NCBI RefSeq assembly: GCF_958295425.1
Contig: NC_081149.1
Coordinates: forward strand, 682,001 to 746,000
Length of the DNA: 64,000 nucleotides
DNA from: Solea solea
Taxonomy: Eukaryota; Chordata; Actinopteri; Pleuronectiformes; Soleidae
Direction: 5' to 3'
The notes below the pieces were generated by a model. That model did not search any database and was not told the origin of the DNA. It saw only the letters and a list, made by a program, of their open reading frames with translations. The first letter of the stretch is position 1, and each line of letters opens with the position of its first letter. Below, one piece after another: positions 21,901 to 32,027 of this stretch. The translations under genes and the position numbers were made by a program.

Positions 21901-24770
21901 AAAATTAAACACTGAGGGTAAAGAAGTATATCTTATAAGATGTTAAGTTCATTTGTTAGGTTTATATTATGGGAAAGTAGAAAAATGAAAAAAATCCGAA
22001 AACAGCCTTATCTCAGCTGTATGCGCACACAAACAGACACTTGTAGAAAAACACATCCCAACAGTGAAATCATTGCAAAATCAAACACTGAGGTTACAGA
22101 AGTATATCTTATAAGATGTTAAGTTCATTTGTGAGGTTTATGTTATGGGACAGCAGAAAAATGAAAAAAATCCGTAAACAGCCTTATCTCAGCTGAATGC
22201 GCACACAAACAGACACTTGTAGAAAAACACATCCCAACAGTGAAATCATTGCAAAATCAAACACTGAGGGTACAGAACTAAATCTTTTAAGATGTTAACT
22301 TCATTTGTGAGGTTTATGTTATGGGACAGCAGAAAAATTAAAAAAATCCGTAAACAGCCTTATCTCAGCTGAATGCGCACACAAACAGACACCAATAGAA
22401 AAACACATCCAAACAGTGAAATCATTGCAAAATCAAACAGTGAGTGTACAGAACTAAATCTTTTAAGATGTTAACTTCATTTGTGAGGTTTATGTTATGG
22501 GACAGCAGAAAAATTAAAAAAATCCGTAAACAGCCTTATCTCAGCTGAATGCGCACACAAACAGACACTTGTAGAAAAACACATCCAAACAGTGAAATCT
22601 TTGCAAAATTAAACACTGAGGGTAAAGAAGTATATCTTATAAGATGTTAAGTTCATTTGTTAGGTTTATATTATGGGAAAGTAGAAAAATGAAAAAAATC
22701 CGAAAACAGCCTTATCTCAGCTGTATGCGCACACAAACAGACACTTGTAGAAAAACACATCCCAACAGTGAAATCATTGCAAAATCAAACACTGAGGTTA
22801 CAGAAGTATATCTTATAAGATGTTAAGTTCATTTGTGAGGTTTATGTTATGGGACAGCAGAAAAATGAAAAAAATCCGTAAACAGCCTTATCTCAGCTGA
22901 ATGCGCACACAAACAGACACTTGTAGAAAAACACATCCCAACAGTGAAATCATTGCAAAATCAAAAACCTGAGGGTACAGAACTAAATCTTTTAAGATGT
23001 TAACTTCATTTGTGAGGTTTATGTTATGGGACAGCAGAAAAATGAAAAAAATCCGGAAACAGCCTTATCTCAGCTGAATGCGCACACAAACAGACACCAA
23101 TAGAAAAACACATCCAAACAGTGAAATCATTGGAAAATCAAACAGTGAGTGTACAGAACTAAATCTTTTAAGATGTTAACTTCATTTGTGAGGTTTATGT
23201 TATGGGACAGCAGAAAAATTAAAATAATCCGTAAACAGCCTTATCTCAGCTGAATGCGCACACAAACAAACACCAATAGAAAAACACATCCAAACAGTGA
23301 AATCATTGCAAAATCAAACAGTGAGTGTACAGAACTAAATCTTTTAAGATGTTAACTTAATTTGTGAGGTTTATGTTATGGGACAGCAGAAAAATTAAAA
23401 AAATCCGTAAACAGCCTTATCTCAGCTGAATGCGCACACAAACAGACACTTGTAGAAAAACACATCCAAACAGTGAAATCTTTGCAAAATTAAACACTGA
23501 GGGTAAAGAAGTATATCTTATAAGATGTTAAGTTCATTTGTTAGGTTTATATTATGGGAAAGTAGAAAAATGAAAAAAATCCGAAAACAGCCTTATCTCA
23601 GCTGTATGCGCACACAAACAGACACCAATAGAAAAACACATCCAAACAGTGAAATCAATGCAAAATCAAACAGTGAGTGTACAGAACTAAATCTTTTAAG
23701 ATGTTAACTTCATTTGTGAGGTTGATGTTATGGGACAGCAGAAAAATTAAAAAAATCCGTAAACAGCCTTATCTCAGCTGAATGCGCACACAAACAAACA
23801 CCAATAGAAAAACACATCCAAACAGTGAAATCATTGCAAAATTAAACAGTGAGTGTACAGAACTAAATCTTTTAAGATGTTAACTTCATTTGTGAGGTTT
23901 ATGTTATGGGACAGCAGAAAAATTAAAAAAATCCGTAAACAGCCTTATCTCAGCTGAATGCGCACACAAACAGACACTTGTAGAAAAACACATCCAAACA
24001 GTGAAATCTTTGCAAAATTAAACACTGAGGGTAAAGAAGTATATCTTATAAGATGTTAAGTTCATTTGTTAGGTTTATATTATGGGAAAGTAGAAAAATG
24101 AAAAAAATCCGAAAACAGCCTTATCTCAGCTGTATGCGCACACAAACAGACACCAATAGAAAAACACATCCAAACAGTGAAATCAATGCAAAATCAAACA
24201 GTGAGTGTACAGAACTAAATATTTTAAGATGTTAACTTCATTTGTGAGGTTTATGTTATGGGACAGCAGAAAAATAAAAAAAATCCGTAAACAGCCTTAT
24301 CTCAGCTGAATGCGCACACAAACAGACACCAATAGAAAAACACATCCAAACAGTGAAATCTTTGCAAAATTAAACACTGAGGGTAAAGAAGTAAATCTTT
24401 TAAGTTCTTAACTTCATTTGTGAAGTTTATGTTATGGGACAGCAGAAAAATTAAAAAAATCCGGAAGAGCCTTATCTCAGCTGAATGCGCACACAAACAG
24501 ACACCAATAGAAAAACACATCCCAACAGTTAAATCTTTGCAAAATCAAACAGTGAGTGTACAGAACTAAATCTTTTAAGATGTGAACTTCATTTGTGAGG
24601 TTTATATTATGGGACAGCAGAAAAATTTAAAAAAATCCGGAAACAGCCATATCTCAGCAGAATGCGCTTACAAACAGACACCAATAGAAAAACACATCCG
24701 TGAAATCATTGCAAAATCAAACACTGAGAGTACAGAAGTATATCTTATAAGATGTACATTTCATTTGTTC
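9946..24770 (+). repeat. Long 176-bp satellite array 1 (~84 monomers, with higher-order repeats)
   Basis: About 14.8 kb of uninterrupted head-to-tail 176-bp monomers. Two main types alternate: type A (ttaagttcatttgttaggtt, atattatgggaaagtag, with the palindrome atcttataagat) and type B (ttaacttcatttgtgaggtt, gttatgggacagcag, with aaatcttttaagat). Type A units lie at 11204, 11380, 12084, 12788, 13316, 14020, 14548, 15252, 16132, 16308 and onward, always at multiples of 176. Their spacings define higher-order repeats, clearest as an 11-mer of 1936 bp. The right end is more diverged (24300-24770). Because 176 is not a multiple of 3, the repeated 60-codon ORFs over type A units are not genes. Confidence 0.95.
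16132..20003 (+). repeat. 11-monomer higher-order repeat (1936 bp x ~2)
   Basis: Type A units follow the spacing 1, 5, 5 monomers at 16132, 16308 and 17188, then again at 18068, 18244 and 19124. Diagnostic variants repeat at exactly 1936 bp: ttgcaaagtc at 16265 and 18201; cattggaaaa at 15735 and 17671, and at 16791 and 18727. This shows en-bloc amplification of an 11-mer. Flanking parts use 3+4 spacing (12788-15252). Confidence 0.88.
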
Positions 24771-24859
24771 AGTTAACTGTATGGTTATTTGTCATAATCA
24801 AACTTCAAAAAAATATTTCTACAATGTTTTTTTCAACAAATGTTGCTTTCACAGCACAC

Positions 24860-24957
24860 ATTATTGTTGTAATCATATCATTATTATTAATATTATTATT
24901 ATTATCGCTGTTAATATTATTATTGTTATCATCACCATCATTATATTTATATCATTA
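24860..24957 (+). repeat. (ATT)n-rich microsatellite
   Basis: Imperfect att/atc triplet repeats mark the left end of the non-satellite segment. Low-complexity ORFs over it (poly-Ile/Leu) are artefacts. Confidence 0.85.
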
Positions 24958-25289
24958 ATACATTGACATTATATTAACATAAAAAAACAAAAACTCGCGC
25001 ACTCATTCTATTGGGAACAATGACATGATGATGCTGTAGGGCCACCTTCAGCATTCGCTTCCGATTTTCATTAAGTTTCGATTCCACCTTAAAAAAAAAT
25101 GCACGTTTCGGCCAGTAGGGAGAAGTGCAAATTCAGGAATGGTTGCAATAGAATTCAGTCAGCATTCATATTTGAGATGGACTTTCTCCTATAGTCCAAA
25201 GTAGATATGGACATATAGGGGATCACTGGAAAAATAAGGAGCTGTAGCATGCAAAGCAGGTGACATATTTCATGTGAAATCATATTAGG

Positions 25290-25303
25290 CCACTAGAGGG
25301 CAG
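25290..25303 (+). promoter_or_regulatory. CTCF-consensus match
   Basis: ccactagagggcag fits the 14-bp CTCF core consensus CCASYAGRKGGCRS at every position. CTCF is the vertebrate insulator and loop-anchor protein. The site lies in one half of a diverged ~185-bp tandem repeat (25096-25380), and the other half (ccagtagggagaag) does not fit. Such sites are also common in dispersed repeats, so occupancy is unproven. Confidence 0.4.
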
Positions 25304-25746
25304 TGCAAAGTCACAAATTGTTGCAAAATAATTGTCAAAATCTTGACTTTTGAGCTTGATTTTCTCCAAAATTCTCAAACCAGGAAAATTCATCACAAAT
25401 ACCCGATCACGATATGACAATATCAAAATTCTAAGATCATATCTTGTCTCATGTCATGATATAGCTATAATATTGTCATGCCTTCCTCATCATAGTTCAC
25501 ATTCCATTTGTCAGAGATAAAATATGAATCCATAACCCATTTTGAGAGGCAGGGTCTCATAAGGTTGGGATGTGTCAACTATTTGGGTTGCCACTAGACT
25601 CCCCTGTTTAAATGTAGGAGTTTAGTATTTTGGGCAACACCATGTTAGTTTTTGAAACCAGAAACAACCATAGTTATAAGAGAAGGGATGGATACTGATA
25701 GCTTGTCCACTACAAATCCACCTATAACTGCAACTTTGCAAACATG

Positions 25747-25787
25747 AAATGCAGAGCTGTCAATCACACACTGACAGCTCTGCATTT
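25747..25787. other. Perfect 16-bp inverted repeat (hairpin)
   Basis: aaatgcagagctgtca and its exact reverse complement are separated by 9 nt (atcacacac). It could form a cruciform in DNA or a hairpin in RNA, or be the fused ends of a deleted palindromic element. It is conserved without change in copy 2 at 56634-56674. Confidence 0.8.
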
Positions 25788-26729
25788 AAATGTAAAATTA
25801 AATTTACATTGTGGACATGCAGCTCTACTGAAGAGGAACTAAGACCATAAACCCTTTAGAACAATGTATGCAGGGCACCAGACTAACTTTTTACTAGGAG
25901 CACAGTAGCCCCCCCTATAACTGAATGTTTTAGGAGAGCAAGCAGAACATTTAGGGGCGCACACCTTAAACATTTCCTCTCATTTTCACTGTATTACTGA
26001 TCAATACTCCGATAATAATTGAATAAATTGCAATGTGCTGTTTAGAATTCCCAGTGAATTTTTATTGTGCACTTGTTTGTTAAAGAATAACATCACATAA
26101 GAGACATTAAGTGTACATAAAATACCATCACTGTCACTACAGTACAATTATTAACTAGAAGTGGCCCGGTACTGTCCAGTACACAGAAACGGCACTTTTA
26201 TTTGTGTACTGGCACATTTCACAAGATGCCGGTAATCTCTTATCAGTCCACTTGATTATGGTCCAGAGCAATAATGTCTCAGGGTACACTATGTGACGTT
26301 CACCTGTTCTCGCAAAAGTCAAGTGTTTATTCCTTGAGTTTGGAGTTTTTATTTTCTATCTAATCTCTATCTGGAAGACGACCGCTGTGGCGACCATCAT
26401 CATGCTTCAAAAGCATGAGTTAGCTCATCCACACACTCATACTTTCTGATATAATAAAAATAAACATGGAGCTGGCAAGTTGAGGCTTGAAAATATCAGA
26501 GGAAGATGCACAGAAGGGATTAAGCTGGGCAATAGCCCGGTATCCTGGACTCTTGCTCAAAAATTAATAAATTGATAAAGTTGAACCTGAATTTTCCTTA
26601 ACACTAAAACAAGGCCAGACCAAAAGTTTCACTCCCAGGGCTGGAGTATGCCAGGTGTAATATTATTAGATATTAATGTAGATGTGATGCAATAATTTGA
26701 TGCACAAGCCTGTTTTCTTTGTGTATTAC

Positions 26730-26822
26730 CTTAATGACTCTGTCCTGGCAGTGCTGGATGATCTTACACAGCTCCTCTGTACCCTGAGACTCGAGACTCT
26801 GATGAAGGATCTGCTCAAACAT
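26730..26822 (-). pseudogene. NIBAN-like gene fragment, downstream exon (31 codons)
   Basis: On the minus strand a 93-bp exon lies between an acceptor (tgtgttttactag) and a donor (AAG|gtaata), phase 0 at both ends. It reads MFEQILHQSLESQGTEEL then CKIIQHCQDRVIK. It is the in-frame continuation of the exon at 27247-27402 across a ~425-bp intron. As I recall NIBAN1 (FAM129A), the segment after QRAQIxMRE is a helical region with TEELC and a closing RVLK, which fits. No further downstream exon was found before the satellite array, so the gene is truncated. Confidence 0.65.
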
Positions 26823-27246
26823 CTAGTAAAACACAATTTGTAGTTTTGTACCTAACTTTGTGACATACATGCATGTAACACCAGACAAACTGACTCATAT
26901 AGGAATATCCCATGAAATAATGTGATAATGTTATTTATCACATGTGGACCCAGGTCCACAGTCTGTATTGTGGCATGTTTAACTGTTTAACTGTCCACTG
27001 AGTTATCAAACCGCCAAAAGATGTTCGCCTTTAGTTCTACTGTGTCCTTGATCAATGCCACAGTCAGAACCTCATCATTCAACTATTTGACAAACTCTAG
27101 TCAAACAGGAGCTACAGTGTAGGAAAATGATCAAGCAATATAATGAGTGTCAATAAAATGATTAGCTCTCATAGAAACTTCCCATTGTGTTAACCAGTTA
27201 ACCAATAACCTATATCAGACTGGTTAGTCAGTAGTTGAGGTTTCAC

Positions 27247-27402
27247 CTCTCTCATGGGGATCTGGGCCCTTTGGACAAACACTGACGGGCTGCTCACGTC
27301 AAACTGTTGCTGCAGACCCTCAAGGCTCAGGTTCACCACCTTCTCATAGCAGCTGTGCATCTTAACTGGATGGAAAGCCAGCATGGAGATCTTCTCCATG
27401 TG
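27247..27402 (-). pseudogene. NIBAN-like gene fragment, upstream exon (52 codons)
   Basis: A 156-bp minus-strand exon has clean splice signals: acceptor with pyrimidine-rich cttgtcttcctcctcag before CAC, donor GAG|gtgaaa, phase 0-0. It encodes HMEKISMLAFHPVKMHSCYE, followed by LSLEGLQQQFDVSSPSVF and QRAQIPMRE. From memory this closely matches the conserved NIBAN/FAM129 core (SCYE, LQQxFDVSSxSVF, QRAQIxMRE). Family members are cytoplasmic or membrane-associated vertebrate proteins linked to stress signalling and translation. The paralogue (NIBAN1, 2 or 3) cannot be decided. Upstream exons are absent from the window, so this is a captured gene piece, though its frame is still open. Confidence 0.7.
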
Positions 27403-27750
27403 CTGAGGAGGAAGACAAGAAGGGAGAGGAAGAGATGGATGAGGCATGGACAGATTTGGGAAAAATGTATAATTGTGTCTCACAATAAATATACTACTGC
27501 AAAAGTATCACTAATGTTACACTAGACAAATGCTGTTTAAATCACAAACATATTTGGAATAGGAGTATAGGAATTGCGGATAGATAACATTTGTTTTGTA
27601 AAGATCCAGATTCTTGTGCTTCAACTGCGAAAATCAGAGTGCATTTTCTATACATAATCATTATATATTGTGCTTCAATTTAAGCACATTCTCATGTTAT
27701 GGGTTTTATTTAAAGCAACACAATTTTCAACCTTCACGTAATGTCTCTAA

Positions 27751-27905
27751 GCAGGGATGGGAAGTATTTCTGATACATGTATTAAAAAAAATACATATTT
27801 AAAATACGAAATATGCTCTTTTCTGGAGATGATGAAAAATTCCTTCAGATTTTGTACCAATATATTTCCATTATGTGTATTTTATTTAAAATACTGTAAC
27901 ATACA
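27751..27905. mobile_element. Possible hAT-type MITE remnant
   Basis: Starts cagggatgggaagtattt, resembling hAT terminal repeats, and continues with aaatacatatttaaaatacgaa, a sequence style common in fish short DNA elements. No clear opposite terminus or 8-bp target duplication was found, so this is tentative. Confidence 0.35.
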
Positions 27906-27959
27906 TCCTTTGAAAAAAAGTGATGACATAAGAAGACAAATTGCAGGATGCTGCTTCAG

Positions 27960-28560
27960 ATTGGACGTCATGGTGCTTGTGCCTACTTTAATTTGCCAGG
28001 ACTTGTTAAGATCACAATTAGTCTACATAAGAATTGAATTGAGTCAAGCGATTACCATCAGAGCTGAGTTTCAAGACTTTAGAGCTCACTCTGTCGTTTA
28101 CATCGATGACAGTGTTAAAGTCGCCACATAAAATAATTTTGTATCCGACCAATAGGGGTTCTTTAAGTCTTTTAAAAAGTTGAAAAATGTTTGTTCTCTC
28201 ATGAGAGGTGTACACGTGTATCGTTCGTATTTTTTCTCCTCGGTAAAAACAATCCAACATGAGCAATCTACAAGGAATTAAATTAGGAAATCATTCGTTT
28301 TACGAATAATAGTGACATCACCAGTTTTAGAAAAAAGATCCCACCATCAGCTTTACTTTCGCCAATAGAAATTACACTTAGACCTTTGTTCCACATGCTG
28401 GATACCGTTACTCTTTACTTGTGTTCAGTCTCAGTTCTTGACAACATAATATGTCAAAGTCAGTTTTCAACAAGAATTTAATTTGTTGGGCTCTAAAAGA
28501 ATTTGATTGGATGCCATGGGCATTCCAAGATGAAACTTTGGGGAAGGTCATAAATGTTTG
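27960..28560 (-). mobile_element. Decayed LINE endonuclease domain (minus strand)
   Basis: Read on the minus strand from 28555 down, the pieces correspond to the start of an L1-type ORF2 endonuclease: VSSWNAHGIQSNSFRAQQIK, FDILCCQELRL, then SIGESKADGGIFF and, at 28266-28018, YKIILCGDFNTVIDVNDR. The CQE and GDFN blocks are the apurinic-endonuclease motifs that nick target DNA. Several frameshifts and stops interrupt it. It lies head-to-head with the plus-strand RT C-terminal fragment at 28778. Confidence 0.75.
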
Positions 28561-28590
28561 GGGGGTTATGGTGTGGGTTTGTCGTGATTT

Positions 28591-28592
28591 TA

Positions 28593-28626
<34 letters not shown>

Positions 28627-28632
28627 TTATTT
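28591..28632. repeat. (TA)n microsatellite
   Basis: An alternating TA tract between the two oppositely oriented LINE pieces. Copy 2 is 2 bp longer. Confidence 0.9.
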
Positions 28633-28777
28633 TAAAATAAGTTGTTGCCAAAGTTGTTGCTGTAAGGGGGGCTCTCTGCTACAGCCTGCGGGTAAAGCGG
28701 GGTGCTGCCAACTCGCTGACCCTGACCCTTATACCTATTCCAAGCCCTACCAGTAGAGGTCCCCCAAGCCCCAATTT

Positions 28778-29690
28778 ATGAGCTGGAATAAAATGATATC
28801 AAAGTTTAGTTGGGGTGGCAAAAGACCCACGATAAGACTGGAAACTCTCCAGCTGCCAAAAGAAGAAGGAGGGATGAGACTTCCAAAATTAAAGGAATAC
28901 TACCATGCGGCCCAATTGAGATATATTGTAGGTTGGTGCAAACCAGACACAGTGAAATGAAATAGAAAAAGAGTTTGGAGAAAACCCAGTACAGAATATA
29001 ATTGGGGATAAAGAAACATACAAGAAGATTCAAAACCAAATAGACACAATCACGATGTTCACATACAAAATATGGTTCAGCATAATAAAAAAATATAAGA
29101 TACAGAAAGACACTAATTTATTGAATATGATAGCAATTTTACACCGACTAGGTACGATATAGGATTTAAACAGTGGACAACCAAGGGAATCACAGCATGG
29201 TGTGTTTTGGTGAAAGATGGACAGCTTGAGAGTTTCCAAAATATGACAGAAAAAAAGGATTTAGATAATCAATCATGAATTCTGTGGATTCCTGCAACTT
29301 AGAGACTACTATATGAAAGAGATCAGGATGGACCCCTCCTGAGAAGTGAATAGTGTGATCCAGATCATCATAATCAACGCATACAAAGAAACCACAATTA
29401 GAATTATATTGGGACTATATAAAAAAAATGCTACAAAATACATAAAAAAAAAGATGGGAATCAGGATTTAACATAAAACTTAGTGATGAAGATTGGCTAA
29501 GATTGGTATAATCTGCCAGACATTAGCCTCATGTATGAAACAAAGTGATTTTGAAGCAGAAACATATTAAGGTTACAAGGTCAGAGCTGCAGTGACTTCC
29601 TGACAAGTACAAATGAGCATTTCATGGGTTGTACTGGCAACAGATATGACAAATGTTGGGTGGCTGGGAGATTTTTTTTTAATCAGTCTT
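28778..29690 (+). mobile_element. Decayed L1-like ORF2 C-terminal fragment (plus strand)
   Basis: Starts SWNKMISKFSWGGKRPTIRL, LQLPKEEGGMRLPKLKEYYH and AAQLRYIVGWC, typical of the region just after RT in L1-type ORF2. After a stop it continues in shifting frames (TYKIWFSIIKKYKIQKDTN, FKQWTTKGITAWCVLVKDGQ, ATIRIILGLYKKN-like, FHGLYWQQI). It is a different family from LINEs A-C, which have ETWHQKGIHHLEDC at the equivalent place. The 5' edge abuts ~140 bp of GC-richer sequence and the TA tract. Confidence 0.75.
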
Positions 29691-30289
29691 GAATATGTCA
29701 AAGATTACCCACAATATTAACTTTGAAGCATTGTTAGTTTTGTGTAGCATCAGCTAAAACATGTACTCCCTCCCCTCTTAATTTGAAAAGAGGACATTTG
29801 TAATATGGAAATGATTGAATATTTGGTGGTTTTGAGGAGGACTGATGCAGGACAAAAGTATTAATCTTTTATGACAACAATTCTTGGGAGTGAACATTCC
29901 TGCCATATACTCAAGTGTATGGTGAAAACAATGTTCAGTGTTCTATTGATCTATTAATAAAATGTTTTCATTTGAATTCCAATTTGCCAAGAGACCTTCT
30001 TACAAGAAAGTGTGCCATATGCACTAACACAGTGGAAATGAATCATAATGAAGCCTGAGGGTTAAGGAAACAGTTTGTCATCAACTAAATACTGTAGGTG
30101 TCCAAAGCCTGAGGGTCAGCCTCTTTCCCCGGATGAAGCAGAATCCAGTCACGTTAACTGTGCGTTGTAAGAATGGAAAAGACTGTCATAAAAAAAAAAT
30201 AATAATTACAACACCCACACTGTATCAACATTCAGAGTGGACCTAATTTTTAAGAATAGAGGGATAGATTTAGTGTATAGCCTACTTGT

Positions 30290-30500
30290 TTAACAGACAG
30301 GACAGTGCAGCAGCAGCACCAGCGAAGCTCTCTGAACAGATCAGCAATGTGACCCACAGTCCTCACAACCGAAGACGCAGCCGAAACACAGCAAGCGGTT
30401 CCGCGAAAACGGGAGCTTTGCAGCTGCGGGTCCGGGTGAGAGGACATCGGTTCTCACAGTGGAACTGTTCAGACAGCAAGTCTGGCTCCCGTGTAACGTC
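30290..30500. other. GC-rich CpG island-like patch
   Basis: About 210 bp, markedly richer in GC and CpG than its surroundings, starting with a (gca)n run (cagcagcagcacc) and including gcgggtccgggtgaga, which could be a splice donor on the plus strand. It may be an old promoter or non-coding first exon. Short ORFs exist in both directions, and I recognise none. Confidence 0.3.
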
Positions 30501-30764
30501 GCAGACAACACCATCTCAGAGATAGGATACTGACTGCATTTAAACACTAAACTTTCGAAAAAAACAGCAAAGCGAAAAAGAAAAAAAAGAGCATGGAACA
30601 TTTACATGTGCATATATTAGTATTACCTATATTTCGATTAATGCGTGTGTGTTTAAATGCATGTGTATGTATGTAGTGAAAAGACGTAGTTACTGTAATT
30701 AACGAACACATTTTAGCAATGGCCTGCTGTTTAGCTCATTATAATAATGTAAAATTTCACTTAC

Positions 30765-30931
30765 CTCTACATTTTTGAGCATCTTCCTGTGACATGTCAA
30801 TAGCCTCCCTCTACCACCAACTTCCCCAGTAATTCCTTGGTCAGCGACTGATGCTGCAACTCCATTACATGTTCATCCACCTGCTGAGCAGACACTAACC
30901 TGTTCACGTTTTGGATATTAATCCGCTGCTG
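30765..30931 (-). pseudogene. Possible exon of an unidentified gene, minus strand
   Basis: On the minus strand an acceptor-like ccccaccacag precedes a stretch reading QQRINIQNVNRLVSAQQVDE, HVMELQHQSLTKELLGKLV and EGGY, followed by a stop. After a one-base shift AIDMSQEDAQKC reads on to a consensus donor AGAG|gtaagt. The amphipathic Gln/Leu-rich pattern looks like coiled coil. The internal frameshift suggests a pseudoexon. The family is not recognised. Confidence 0.35.
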
Positions 30932-31308
30932 CTGTGGTGGGGAACTACGTTGCGTTGGAGTGTGACGATGGTCGATAATTATCTTAAAGCTACAGTAGTA
31001 GTTGAAATAAACTGCCCCTTTGTTTCACCACACATGCATGGCAGAAATGTTCGCTTCCAAGATTTTTTGTAATAAAAACATAACAGATTAATCCTCTGCA
31101 TTCTTTGTGCGTTTGGATTTTTTTTTGAGGATATCTTACACCAAATTGCTTCAAATTTGGTGTAGGTGAAGTTATTTTCCACTGTCAGGGAATATCAACA
31201 TTTTTCATTATCATATAACACACTATTCAATCAATATCTGAAGCTAAAATGATGTGGGTGTATTTTAGGGATATCATAGTATGGTGTGAATGTGGGATTA
31301 GGAATAAA

Positions 31309-31350
31309 TGTGTGTGTGTGTGTCTGTGTCTGTGTGTCTGTGTGTATGTG
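31309..31350 (+). repeat. (TG)n microsatellite
   Basis: Imperfect tgtgtg repeat with interspersed tctg units. The CVCVCLCLC-type ORFs over it are artefacts. Confidence 0.88.
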
Positions 31351-31610
31351 CAACTCCAGGCACTTCTTGTTCTCACATCAAGTTCAAATCGACATGATAC
31401 ACAGGCACCTACACCTACAAAGAGGCTCATACACACATTCACTCCTTTGAGTAAAAAAAAGAAACAGGCATCTTGAGGGACTTCAAAGACTTGCCCTCTA
31501 CGTGAACCCAAACAAAAGTCTGGTTTTGTTTACACAGGTGCAATTACAGGTAAACACAATGTTTCACTTTGTTTGGGGCTCAATTCATCCTGACTGTCAA
31601 AGACACAGCC

Positions 31611-31655
31611 TCAGACGCTGAAGACCTCGACCTCATCAACATCAGTCACAATGTA
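31611..31655 (-). pseudogene. Possible terminal coding exon, minus strand
   Basis: A strong acceptor (aacctttttctttttcag) is followed on the minus strand by YIVTDVDEVEVFSV and a TGA stop. The short acidic-hydrophobic tail looks like a genuine last exon, but the product is not recognised and no upstream exon is visible towards the satellite. It is preserved in copy 2. Confidence 0.35.
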
Positions 31656-31787
31656 CTGAAAAAGAAAAAGGTTAAATAATTTATCAAAACTAACCCTAAC
31701 CCTATCATATTATAGTGATTACATGTAAAATAATTACATCAAATCAAACATAAGCTAGATGTTTTGTATGACCTGTGTGATCATCCG

Positions 31788-32023
31788 TTTTTGATGAAGT
31801 TTAAAATCCATAATTTGTATTAGTAGTGTATGATTTCACTTTCACTGAACTCAGTACCACCTATACTTCATATACTAGTAGTATGGAGTACTTTTACTGT
31901 ATACGTTTTGGAGGAATATAGGGTCAAAGTTCACTTTTTGCAACAAACAATAGGGTAACATTTTTTGATGAAGTATAAAATCCTTATTTTTTATCAGTAG
32001 TTTATGATTTAACTTTCACTGGA
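31788..32023 (+). repeat. Diverged 174-bp tandem duplication at the segment edge
   Basis: A ~62-bp block (tttttgatgaagt...aaaatcc...tttcactg) occurs at 31788-31850 and again at 31962-32023 with about 15% divergence. The sequence between the copies is not clearly duplicated. Confidence 0.65.
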
Positions 32024-32027
32024 CGTA

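Larger units (their letters stand above)
24771..32027. other. 7.3-kb non-satellite segment, copy 1
   Basis: Mixed sequence between the long 176-bp array and an inverted 176-bp block. It holds two NIBAN-like exons, decayed LINE pieces, microsatellites, a hairpin and two weak exon candidates, all listed separately. The stretches 25400-25740, 25800-26700, 26830-27240 and 29700-30280 show no gene I can support. The part at 25868-26080 (with ggcaccagactaactttttac) has the look of an old dispersed repeat, unidentified. The whole segment recurs at 55659-62916 with very few differences. Confidence 0.85.

Noticed and set aside
11204..24235. Recurrent 60-codon ORFs (MLSSFVRFILWESRK...) over 176-bp units as a multigene family
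   Set aside because: They are frame accidents of type A monomers. The frame breaks at each monomer because 176 is not a multiple of 3, and no start context, domain or selection is visible.
9946..24770. CRISPR array
   Set aside because: Repeats are directly adjacent 176-bp monomers with no unique spacers, and the DNA is eukaryotic.
27614..28131. Small plus-strand ORFs (MCFNCENQ..., MGSISDTC...)
   Set aside because: They overlap AT-rich repeat sequence and the antisense of the decayed LINE endonuclease, with no recognisable domain.
31227..31511. ORFs with Cys/Val or His/Thr runs
   Set aside because: Translations of the TG microsatellite.
31685..31702. Interstitial telomeric repeat (ctaaccctaaccct)
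   Set aside because: Only about two units, not a perfect array, and one unit is mutated in copy 2.
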